A program made the position numbers and the translations under genes. Source: Cribrihabitans_A pelagius (GTDB lineage Bacteria > Pseudomonadota > Alphaproteobacteria > Rhodobacterales > Rhodobacteraceae). Taken from it: 64,000 bases of DNA. This document shows, one piece after another, positions 1-7,630 of this stretch (its first letter is position 1; every line of letters starts with the position of its first letter). Location of the stretch: contig NZ_JBMERR010000002.1 in NCBI RefSeq assembly GCF_048820915.1, positions 186,001-250,000 of the forward strand, in the 5' to 3' direction. The notes under the pieces were generated by a model. It saw only the letters and a list, made by a program, of their open reading frames with translations. It did not search any database and was not told the DNA's origin.

Positions 1-79
1 CGGTGGGCGAGACCGGCCGGCCAGTGCAGCCGGCCAGCAGCATCAGACCCACAGATAACACCGCGCGCAGCCGCTGCAT
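1..79 (-). CDS. N-terminus of a lipoprotein, cut by the window edge
   Basis: The 26 visible codons encode a basic start, a hydrophobic stretch and a lipobox L-A-G-C at residues 15-18, so this is a type II signal peptide with lipidation expected at Cys18. It lies downstream of hslU on the same strand. The mature protein is outside the window, so its family cannot be named. Confidence 0.6.
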   Translation of the reverse strand, partial: MQRLRAVLSVGLMLLAGCTGRPVSPT

Positions 80-100
80 CCTGCCCTGCCCTCCACGAAG

Positions 101-128
101 TGGCGGCAGGCTATTACACCTGCCGCCA
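101..128 (-). terminator. Inverted repeat after hslU
   Basis: Ten-base perfect arms (101-110 and 119-128) around an 8-base loop form a strong GC-rich hairpin between the end of hslU and the lipoprotein start. There is no clear run of T after it on the minus strand, so it may be a weak terminator or an RNA-stabilising hairpin. Confidence 0.4.
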
Positions 129-178
129 AAGTCCAGCATCCTGCGCGCCGCCCCGGGGAACCGGCCCTTCGGGGCCTG

Positions 179-1489
179 TCAGAGCACGTAGCGGCTCACG
201 TCGGTGGAGCGGCTGAGCTCGCCCAGGTTCTTCGACACAAAGGCCGCATCGACGGTGATACTCTCCCCCGGTCGGTCAGGGGCGGTGAAGGACAACTCCT
301 CGAACACGCGCTCCATCACGGTATAGAGCCGCCGTGCGCCGATATTCTCGACCGACTGGTTCACCTCGGCGGCGATCTTGGCAAGCGCGGCGATGCCCTC
401 TTCGGTAAAACTCACCTCGACCTCCTCGGTGCCCATCAACGCGGTGTACTGGCGGGTCAGCGCGTTGTCGGTCTCGGTCAGGATACGCACGAAATCCTCT
501 TCGCTCAGCGCGCGCAGGTTGACCCGGATCGGCAGTCGGCCCTGCAATTCCGGCAGCAGGTCCGAAGGCTTGGCGATATGGAAGGCGCCGGAGGCGATGA
601 ACAGGATGTGGTCGGTCTTCACCGGCCCGTGCTTGGTGCTGACGGTGGTGCCCTCGATCAAGGGCAGGAGGTCGCGCTGCACGCCCTCACGGCTGACATC
701 GCCGCCGCGGGCTTCCTGGCGGGCGCAGACCTTGTCGATCTCGTCCAGGAAGACGATGCCGTTCTGCTCCACCGATTCCAGCGCGGCCTTGGTGACGGTT
801 TCGTCGTCCAAGAGCTTGTCGGCTTCCTCGCCGATCAGCACCTCATAGCTTTCGGCGACGGTCAGACGCTTGCGGGTGGTGCGCCCGCCCATTGCCTTGC
901 CGAACAGATCGCCGAGGTTCATCATGCCCATGTTGGCGCCGGGCTGGCCGGGAATGTCGAACATGCCGCCCATCGGGTTCGAACTGTCAGCCACATCCAG
1001 CTCGATCATGGTGTCGTCCAGCTCGCCCGACTTCAGCTTCTTGCGGAACATCTCGCGGGTGGCTTCACGGGCGTCCGTGCCGGCGATGGCCTCCAGCACC
1101 CGCTCCTCAGCCGCCTTGTGGGCCTTGGCCTTCACTTCCTCGCGCATGTATTCGCGGGTCTGCAGGATCGCGGTATCGGCGAGATCACGGATGATCTGCT
1201 CCACGTCGCGGCCGACATAGCCGACCTCGGTGAACTTGGTGGCTTCCACCTTGATGAAGGGCGCGCGGGCCAGCTTGGCCAGACGGCGCGAGATCTCGGT
1301 CTTGCCGACGCCGGTGGGGCCGATCATCAGGATGTTCTTGGGGTAGACCTCGTCACGCAGGTCATCGGGCAGCTGCTTGCGCCGCCAGCGGCTGCGCAGG
1401 GCAACGGCAACGGCGCGTTTGGCCTCTTTCTGGCCGATGATGAAGCGGTCCAGCTCGGACACGATTTCACGGGGGGTCAGGTCGGTCAT
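179..1489 (-). CDS. hslU: ATP-dependent protease ATPase subunit HslU
   Basis: This is the AAA+ unfoldase of the HslVU (ClpYQ) protease, which unfolds cytoplasmic substrates and feeds them to HslV. The product is 436 residues, the usual family length. Walker A (GPTGVGKT) is at residues 57-64, Walker B (VFLDEIDK) lies near the middle, and the C-terminus ends in the SRYVL-type tail that inserts into HslV. The open frame extends further upstream, but the start at 1489 gives the conserved N-terminus MTDLTPREIV. hslV lies upstream on the same strand with one membrane-protein gene between them, so the two subunits are probably co-transcribed. Confidence 0.97.
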   Translation of the reverse strand: MTDLTPREIVSELDRFIIGQKEAKRAVAVALRSRWRRKQLPDDLRDEVYPKNILMIGPTGVGKTEISRRLAKLARAPFIKVEATKFTEVGYVGRDVEQIIRDLADTAILQTREYMREEVKAKAHKAAEERVLEAIAGTDAREATREMFRKKLKSGELDDTMIELDVADSSNPMGGMFDIPGQPGANMGMMNLGDLFGKAMGGRTTRKRLTVAESYEVLIGEEADKLLDDETVTKAALESVEQNGIVFLDEIDKVCARQEARGGDVSREGVQRDLLPLIEGTTVSTKHGPVKTDHILFIASGAFHIAKPSDLLPELQGRLPIRVNLRALSEEDFVRILTETDNALTRQYTALMGTEEVEVSFTEEGIAALAKIAAEVNQSVENIGARRLYTVMERVFEELSFTAPDRPGESITVDAAFVSKNLGELSRSTDVSRYVL

Positions 1490-1502
1490 GGGTCTATCCG
1501 TT

Positions 1503-2573
1503 TCAATGTGCGGGCGGCAGCCGGTCGAGCGGCAGGAGCCCTGACAGGGGCGCGAGGAGGACGGCGCGGATGCGGGACCAGAAGGCCCCAAGCGCCACCA
1601 GCACCGCGCCGAGGAGAAGGATGATGGCCGCGGCACCCTCGCCGTCGAAGACGGTGCCGGCCAGCGTCACGCTGTAGCCGATTGCGGCAATCAGGAAGGA
1701 GCGGCGGTCGATCACGATGGCCACCAGGGCAAAGCCGAGCAGGATGGCCACCAACAGCATGTGGGCACCCTGGGTGGCGCTTTCCAGAAGGCTCAGCGCG
1801 ATGGTGTTCACCAGCGCAGGTGCCGCCACCACATGCAGCCAGAATGCCTGCGCCGAGCGGCGGGTGACCCGGTGCGGGTCGCTGAGGTCAAAGCCCATGG
1901 CGGCAGCAAAGACGCCCAGCCCCACCAGCAGCGTGATCCAGGCGAAAGGGCCGCTTGCCGAGAGCAGGAAGAAATCGCCAAGGCTCGCAGGCGTGCCCGC
2001 TTGCACCGCACCGGCCAGAAGCGCCAGCACAAAGACGCCAAGCGCGATCAGCGCCATCGCAAAGGGCACCCGGAAGCGGGCCCAGAAGACGGCAATCGCC
2101 GCGGTGGTCAGCGCGCAGGGCAGGAGCAGGCTGGAGTAGTCGTTCTGCGCCACCATGAAAGGCTGGGCAAACTGCGCCACAAGCCCGGAGCCGGCATTCG
2201 CCGCCCACAGCGCCGAAAGCGCAATGGCCGGCGCCACCATGCGGCGGCGGCGGATGAAGTATTCCGCGAGCCCCCAGAGCGCGAGCGCCGCCAGCACAGC
2301 CGAAGCCACGGTCTTGCCCTGAAAGCCGCCGAACCCGCCCGAGAGGACCGCGGCAGTGACCGCGGCCCAGCCGGAGGCGAGGATCATCAGGCCAATGACG
2401 ATGAAGATCTCGTTGAAGCCCTTGAACAGTTCGAACGGCTCATCGCCCGGCGCAAGGTTCTCCCGCGCGCCGCGGCGGCTTTGGGCCAGCGCCAGAAGCG
2501 AAGCCGCCTGGGCCTCGCTCAGGAGACCGGAACCAACCGCCGCGCGCAGGTCGTTCTGATCGATCTCCGTCAT
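1503..2573 (-). CDS. Polytopic membrane protein between hslV and hslU
   Basis: The 356-residue product has a short soluble N-terminus (about 60 residues, partly acidic) followed by roughly ten hydrophobic segments and no catalytic motif that I recognise. It resembles DUF2157-type membrane proteins in layout, but that is only an impression. It starts 1 nt after hslV stops and ends 13 nt before hslU starts, so it must be translated from the hslVU message. A role in membrane stress or quality control would fit the position but is inference. Confidence 0.75.
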   Translation of the reverse strand: MTEIDQNDLRAAVGSGLLSEAQAASLLALAQSRRGARENLAPGDEPFELFKGFNEIFIVIGLMILASGWAAVTAAVLSGGFGGFQGKTVASAVLAALALWGLAEYFIRRRRMVAPAIALSALWAANAGSGLVAQFAQPFMVAQNDYSSLLLPCALTTAAIAVFWARFRVPFAMALIALGVFVLALLAGAVQAGTPASLGDFFLLSASGPFAWITLLVGLGVFAAAMGFDLSDPHRVTRRSAQAFWLHVVAAPALVNTIALSLLESATQGAHMLLVAILLGFALVAIVIDRRSFLIAAIGYSVTLAGTVFDGEGAAAIILLLGAVLVALGAFWSRIRAVLLAPLSGLLPLDRLPPAH

Positions 2574-2574
2574 G

Positions 2575-3159
2575 TCAGACCCCGGCGCTGGCGTCAGAGC
2601 TGGCGGCGGTGATGGTTTCGACGGTCAGGTTGCCGTTGGTGTAGACACAGATGTCGGCGGCAATCGCCATGGCGCCGCGGGCGACGTCTTCGGCAGACTT
2701 GCCGCCATCCATCATCGCGCGGGCGGCAGCCAGCGCAAAGTTGCCGCCGGAGCCGATCGCGGCCACGTCATGCTCGGGCTCCAGCACGTCGCCGGCGCCG
2801 GTGATCACGAACATGTCCTTGCCGTCGCTGACGATCAGCATGGCTTCCAGTTTTTGCAGGTATTTGTCGGTGCGCCAGTCCTTGGCCAGCTCGACGCTGG
2901 CGCGGGCCAGCTGGCCGGGCGTGGCTTCCAGCTTGGTTTCCAGCCGCTCCAGCAGGGTGAAGGCGTCAGCGGTGGAGCCGGCAAAACCCGCCACCACGTC
3001 AAAGCCGCCCGGCGACAGGCGGCGCACCTTGCGGGCGGTGCCCTTGATCACGGTCTGCCCCAGCGACACCTGGCCGTCGCCGGCGATGACAACCTCGCCG
3101 TCCTTCTTGACACCGATGATGGTGGTGCCGTGCCAGCCGGGGAATTGATCGTCTGCCAT
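2575..3159 (-). CDS. hslV: ATP-dependent protease peptidase subunit HslV
   Basis: This is the threonine-protease core of HslVU. The 194-residue product carries the family N-terminal core TTIIGV...VVIAGDGQVSLG. The catalytic threonine would be Thr12, exposed after removal of an 11-residue leader (MADDQFPGWHG), longer than the single Met removed in E. coli. The frame is open further upstream, but the start at 3159 is preceded by GGAGG at 5-nt spacing and matches the family. It is the first gene of an hslV-membrane protein-hslU operon. Confidence 0.96.
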   Translation of the reverse strand: MADDQFPGWHGTTIIGVKKDGEVVIAGDGQVSLGQTVIKGTARKVRRLSPGGFDVVAGFAGSTADAFTLLERLETKLEATPGQLARASVELAKDWRTDKYLQKLEAMLIVSDGKDMFVITGAGDVLEPEHDVAAIGSGGNFALAAARAMMDGGKSAEDVARGAMAIAADICVYTNGNLTVETITAASSDASAGV

Positions 3160-3182
3160 AAATGCCTCCAATTGGGTTGCCC

Positions 3183-3215
3183 CCTTATATGGAACCATCC
3201 CCCTGCCGGCACAAG
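3183..3215 (-). promoter_or_regulatory. Possible heat-shock-type promoter of hslV
   Basis: On the minus strand a CTTG element (3215-3212) is followed about 19 nt later by CCATATAAGG (3192-3183), just upstream of the hslV ribosome site. This loosely resembles alphaproteobacterial RpoH promoters, which would suit hslVU, but the spacing and the -10 match are imperfect. Confidence 0.25.
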
Positions 3216-3440
3216 GGAGCGGCGCGGACGGGCGCCGGGCGGGCGGCAGCGGGGTGCCGGACAGCGCTCTGCGGCCGTTTTTCCCGAGGAACTGCGGCCG
3301 GATTGCAAGCCGGTGTTGCAGCCATGCAGCAGGCGCAAATCGGGACTGCTCAACGGACAATTGTGAGTCCCGGGGGGGCGCTCTAAATCAGCCTCACAAC
3401 CGGCACGGGGCCGGCTGCTTCTCATCAAGGACATGCGCAA

Positions 3441-3632
3441 ATGACGACCGCAAACATCCATGCGCCGCTCGGGGCAGTCTCCGTTCTCCGCGTGGTCGAT
3501 TCGATTCTGGACGTGAAGAACGCCATCGTGGACTGGCACCTGGCGCGCCAGACCCGCAAGGAGCTGTCGAAACTGACCGACAGCCAGCTGCACGACATCG
3601 GCCTGACCCGTATGGACATCGCCAAGTTCTGA
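3441..3632 (+). CDS. Small DUF1127 (YjiS-like) protein
   Basis: The 63-residue product ends in the DUF1127 signature: the arginine-rich stretch ARQTRKELSKL, then TDSQLHDIGLTRMDI. DUF1127 proteins are small arginine-rich proteins common in alphaproteobacteria, and some are linked to RNA turnover and phosphate or carbon metabolism. The gene stands alone, divergent from hslV, with its own terminator 40 nt downstream, so it is a monocistronic unit. Confidence 0.88.
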   Translation: MTTANIHAPLGAVSVLRVVDSILDVKNAIVDWHLARQTRKELSKLTDSQLHDIGLTRMDIAKF

Positions 3633-3671
3633 GCTGACGCCTGATCTGCCTTCGGGCAGCCAGTCTTCCCA

Positions 3672-3694
3672 AAGCCGCCCATCGGGCGGCTTTT
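3672..3694 (+). terminator. Rho-independent terminator of the DUF1127 gene
   Basis: A nine-base perfect stem (AAGCCGCCC / GGGCGGCTT) with a 3-base loop runs into TTTT. Confidence 0.9.
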
Positions 3695-3819
3695 GATATT
3701 TACGGCCAACCGCCACTGAATATCTCCAGCGCGGATCAAGGCCGAACGCCGCCGCGCATCGCCCGCGCGGCGCGGGGCAGTTCTGTTATATGGCTCTCAC
3801 ACAGGATCTGTGCAGAAAG

Positions 3820-3855
3820 CCGGGGCGGCCTGCGCCAAGAAAAAGGCCGCCCCGG
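3820..3855 (-). terminator. Hairpin downstream of trxA
   Basis: Eleven-base perfect arms (3820-3830 and 3845-3855) around a 14-base loop lie 35 nt past the trxA stop. The following T-run on the minus strand is short (CTTTCT), so it is a probable rather than a certain terminator. Confidence 0.55.
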
Positions 3856-3890
3856 AGGGCAGCCCTTCAAGAAATCCGGTTCAGCGCGGA

Positions 3891-4211
3891 TCAGATCGAT
3901 TCGTCGATCCAGCTCTGCAGCGCGGCCTTGGGGGCGGCGCCGGCGCGGTTGGAGACAACCTGGCCGTCCTTGAAGATGAACAGCGCCGGAATGCCGCGCA
4001 CGCCCATGGCGGCGGCGGAGTTCGGGTTGCTGTCAACATCGACCTTGGCGACCTTGATCTTGCCATCATATTCCTTGGCCAGCTCTTCCAGGGCCGGGCC
4101 GATCTGTTTACACGGACCGCACCATTCGGCCCAGAAATCCACCACGACGGGGATATCGGAGTTTTTGACTTCGGCGTCGAAGGTGGCGTCGGTGACGGCT
4201 ACGGTGGACAT
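3891..4211 (-). CDS. trxA: Thioredoxin
   Basis: This cytoplasmic dithiol oxidoreductase reduces disulfides in target proteins. The 106-residue product has the classic fold length and the active site WCGPC (Cys31, Cys34), followed by the cis-proline region GIPALFIF. Two in-frame ATGs precede the chosen one. The start at 4211 was chosen because GGAGA lies 7 nt upstream and the sequence then begins MSTVAVTDATF as in the family. It follows addA by 62 nt and could be read with it or from its own promoter in that gap. Confidence 0.95.
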   Translation of the reverse strand: MSTVAVTDATFDAEVKNSDIPVVVDFWAEWCGPCKQIGPALEELAKEYDGKIKVAKVDVDSNPNSAAAMGVRGIPALFIFKDGQVVSNRAGAAPKAALQSWIDESI

Positions 4212-4273
4212 ATGCATGTCTCCATGAGTGTGTGGCAACTGGAGTTGGAACCTAGGTACGGGGTCTCAGATCG

Positions 4274-7200
4274 TCAAGGTTCCAACCGCCGCATGAGCGC
4301 CGCTGACACAAGATCGTGTGGCAGCATCATGAGGGTGGCGGTGCGGGTCCACAGCAGCGCGGTTTCCACCTGCCGCCCGGGGTAGATCTGGGCCAGCGCA
4401 TGGGCATAGGCGCCCATCTGCCGCAGCAGGCCCTCGGGGCAGGCCTCGGGGCTCTGCGGCACCGTCGCATTGGATTTGAAATCCACCGCAAGCACCTTGT
4501 CCGGGGTGAGGATCAGCCGGTCGATAATGCCGTGAATCCGCTCTCCCTGCAGGCCGGCGGTGAAGGGCACCTCGGCCAGGGTTTCGGCGTGGAAGACATG
4601 GGCGCAATCGGGGTTGCGCAGCACCGCCGCAGCTTCGGCCAGCAGTGTGCCACCGTCTTCTGCACCCGGCAGCATCGCCTGGGCCAGGGCGGGCCAGTCC
4701 GCCTCGGCGCGCCCGGGCAGATGCTCCAGCAGAAGGTGCAGCCTTGTGCCGCGCGTTTTGGCCGCGTCCTCTTCCAGCCCGGCTTCGCCCGGCAGCGCCT
4801 TGGCGCCGCCCAGATCCGAGGGGCTGAGCGCTGCGCTGGGCGCTGCATAAGGCGGCGCGGACTGGAGGAACAACGCCGGCAGCACCGGTTTTGGGGTCTC
4901 CGCGACGGGGTGATGCACCAGCGGCAACCCGTCCCATCCCCCATGCTGCAGGCGCAGACCGGTGCCGCCGGGCATTTCGCATTCCGCAGCGCCGCCGTCC
5001 TGCAAGGCGCGTTCGACCATCTGGTACCAGCTGTTGCCGTCCGGGCTCAGATCCCCCGCCGCGGCCACGATGAGCCATTTCTCCGCCCGGGTCAGCGCCA
5101 CGTACAACAGCCGCAGCCGCTCGTTCTGGAGCTTCTCCTGCGCAGCGTCGCGTGCGGCGAGCATCGCCTCCGGCATCTGGTCCTTGGGCACCTTCCAAAG
5201 GGGCACCTCGCCCGCAGTCATGATTTCGGGATCGGCGGGCGGGCGGCGCTTGGCGGTGTCGGGCAGGATCACGATGGGCGCTTCCAGACCCTTGGAGCCA
5301 TGCACTGACATCACCCGGATCATGTTGCCCGCGCTGCCCATCTGGCGCTTGATCTCCAGATCGTCGGTCTGCATCCAGACCAGAAAACCGGTGAGGCTGG
5401 GCACATCGGAGCGCTCATAGGCCAGCGCCTGCGACAGCAGCGCGTTGATCCCGTCCTCGGCCTCCGGCCCGAGCCGGCCCAGCAGTTTCTGGCGGCCCTG
5501 ATGGCGGGTCAGGATGCGCTCGATCAGGTCGTAGGGACGCAGGAAATCGGCGTTCGCGCGCAGATCGTCCAGCACGGCAAGGGTTTCCGGGAACTCCGCC
5601 GCCCGGTCGCGAAGGGCAGGCCACAAGTAGGGGCCGTCGCGCCGGTGGGCGAGGTCGAAGAGCCTCTGCTCGCTCCAGCCGAAGATGGGCGATTTCAGCG
5701 CCTCGGCCAGCGAAAGCGAATCCTCCGGCAAGGCGAGGAAGCGCAGGAGCGCGGCAATGTCCTTCACCGCCAGTTCCGCCCCGACCTTCAGCCGGTCGGC
5801 GCCGGCGATGGGCAGTTCCGCTTTCTTGCAGGCGCGGATGATCTCGGAAAACAGTTCCGAGCGGCGCTGCACCAGGATCAGGAAATCGCCTGCCTGCACC
5901 GGACGCCGCTGGAAGCTGCCGCGCTCGGGGCCGTCTTCGGGGATGGTCACGCCGCTGTCGATCATCTGTTTGATCGCGCCGGCGATGCGTTCTGCGAGGA
6001 TCACCGTGTGGTGGCGGCGGCCGGGGCGGTCGACCGGCGAGGTCCAGTCGGGCTCTTCCTCGTCCTCGGTCTTCTCCGCCACCGGCCAGAGGTCGACACG
6101 GCCGGGCAGGTCGGACTTGAAGGCCTGATGCAGCGCTTCCTTGCGGAAGCCGGCGCGCGGGCTGTCGCGGAACACCAGGTCCACCAGCTTCAGAATCGCG
6201 GCGGAGGAGCGGAAGGAAAAGTCGAGCGAGGCGTTTTGCAGCCCCGCACCTGTCTCCTCCAGGCGGCGCCCGAATTCCACCTGCATCCGATCAAAGGCAT
6301 CCGGGTCGGCACCCTGGAAGGAATAGATCGACTGCTTCTTGTCGCCGACCACAAAAATCGTGCGCTCCACATCCGAACGCGCACCTTCGCCGGAGGTGAA
6401 CTCCTGGGCCAGCTTCTCGATCACGTCCCATTGCACCGGGCTGGTGTCCTGGGCCTCATCCACCAGGATGTGGTCGATGCCGCCGTCGAGCCGGTAGAGC
6501 ACCCAGGCGGCGACGCCCGGATCGTTCAGCAACTTTCGCGCCTTCAGGATCAGATCGTCGAAGTCGAGCCAGCCGCGCTGCTGCTTGCGGCGTTCGTATT
6601 CCGGCAGGAAAGCGGCGGCAAAGCGGTGCAGATCGGCGGATTTGCGGGCGGCGGAAAGCGCGAGCCGTTTGGCGCGGGCGTCCTCAATCCGCAGCATCAG
6701 CGGCTCCAGCTGGTCCATCAGCCCAAGGTTCGCCTCGCGCAGCTTCTTGGTCGGGAAGCTGCCAACCTTTGCGCTGAACGGCGCCTTGGCGCCGGTGCCG
6801 GTGAGGAAGACGCTTTCCAGCACGTCCAGATCCGCCCGCGAGGGCCGGGCGATGCCCGCCAGCTTGGCCGCGGCGCGCTGGTCGGTGGTGCCGCCTTCGG
6901 CCAGCATCGCGCGGGTGCGCTGCAACAGCTCCTCCTCGCCGCCGAGGAACACCAGCGCCTCCAGCGCTTCTGTGTCGAAACCGGCGGGCAGGCCGAACAG
7001 CTCCAGCAGCGCGTCACGCTCCAAGGGCGGGTCGAAATTGGCGCGGCGCTGGCAGAGGGCGGCGGTCAGCGTCTCGAAATCGCTGTCGCTTACGTGGCGG
7101 GCCAGCGCATCGAGCAGCGGTGCTTCGGGGCCTTGGGCGAAATCCTCCATGATCTCGCCGCGCAAGAGGGTGGCCGCGCGGTCGTCCATTTCGCTGAATT

Positions 7201-7630
7201 GCGGGCTGACGCCGGCCTCCAGCGGGAAGCGCCGCAGCAGCGAGGCGCAGAAGGAGTGGATGGTCTGGATCTTCAGCCCGCCGGGCGTCTCGATGGCGCG
7301 GGCAAAGAGTGTGCGCGCCTGCGCGAGGCCCTCGGGGGAGATCACGTCCTCCGCACCCAGTTCGGTGAGCGCCGCGATCAGCTTCTCGTCCGCCAGCATC
7401 GCCCATTCACCTAAGCGCTTGAACAGCCGGTTCTGCATCTCGCTCGCCGCGGCCTTGGTGTAAGTGAGGCAGAGGATGTGCTGCGGCTGCACTCCGCGCA
7501 GCAGCAGCCGGGCAACGCGGTCGGTCAGTACCTTGGTCTTGCCGGAACCCGCGTTGGCAGCGAGCCAGGTGGAGGCATCGGGGCGGGCGGCGCGGAACTG
7601 CGCTTCGGAAGCGGCGTCGCGAGGGGTCAT
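4274..7630 (-). CDS. addA: Double-strand break repair helicase AddA
   Basis: This is the helicase-nuclease subunit of AddAB, the alphaproteobacterial counterpart of RecBCD, which resects double-strand ends for recombination. The 1118-residue product has a UvrD-type Walker A (AANAGSGKT) at residues 24-32, helicase motif II (VDEAQD), a motif near FVVGDKKQSIYSFQGA, and a C-terminal RecB-type nuclease with GIIDRLI...VDFKS. Translation probably starts at 7630, giving MTPRDAASEAQF. The start overlaps the addB stop by 4 nt (ATGA), so the two are translationally coupled. Confidence 0.96.
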   Translation of the reverse strand: MTPRDAASEAQFRAARPDASTWLAANAGSGKTKVLTDRVARLLLRGVQPQHILCLTYTKAAASEMQNRLFKRLGEWAMLADEKLIAALTELGAEDVISPEGLAQARTLFARAIETPGGLKIQTIHSFCASLLRRFPLEAGVSPQFSEMDDRAATLLRGEIMEDFAQGPEAPLLDALARHVSDSDFETLTAALCQRRANFDPPLERDALLELFGLPAGFDTEALEALVFLGGEEELLQRTRAMLAEGGTTDQRAAAKLAGIARPSRADLDVLESVFLTGTGAKAPFSAKVGSFPTKKLREANLGLMDQLEPLMLRIEDARAKRLALSAARKSADLHRFAAAFLPEYERRKQQRGWLDFDDLILKARKLLNDPGVAAWVLYRLDGGIDHILVDEAQDTSPVQWDVIEKLAQEFTSGEGARSDVERTIFVVGDKKQSIYSFQGADPDAFDRMQVEFGRRLEETGAGLQNASLDFSFRSSAAILKLVDLVFRDSPRAGFRKEALHQAFKSDLPGRVDLWPVAEKTEDEEEPDWTSPVDRPGRRHHTVILAERIAGAIKQMIDSGVTIPEDGPERGSFQRRPVQAGDFLILVQRRSELFSEIIRACKKAELPIAGADRLKVGAELAVKDIAALLRFLALPEDSLSLAEALKSPIFGWSEQRLFDLAHRRDGPYLWPALRDRAAEFPETLAVLDDLRANADFLRPYDLIERILTRHQGRQKLLGRLGPEAEDGINALLSQALAYERSDVPSLTGFLVWMQTDDLEIKRQMGSAGNMIRVMSVHGSKGLEAPIVILPDTAKRRPPADPEIMTAGEVPLWKVPKDQMPEAMLAARDAAQEKLQNERLRLLYVALTRAEKWLIVAAAGDLSPDGNSWYQMVERALQDGGAAECEMPGGTGLRLQHGGWDGLPLVHHPVAETPKPVLPALFLQSAPPYAAPSAALSPSDLGGAKALPGEAGLEEDAAKTRGTRLHLLLEHLPGRAEADWPALAQAMLPGAEDGGTLLAEAAAVLRNPDCAHVFHAETLAEVPFTAGLQGERIHGIIDRLILTPDKVLAVDFKSNATVPQSPEACPEGLLRQMGAYAHALAQIYPGRQVETALLWTRTATLMMLPHDLVSAALMRRLEP

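Noticed and set aside
5501..7414. 637-codon plus-strand frame opposite addA
   Set aside because: It lies wholly antisense to the well-supported addA, has His/Gln/Arg/Gly-rich composition and matches no family; a by-product of high GC codon use.
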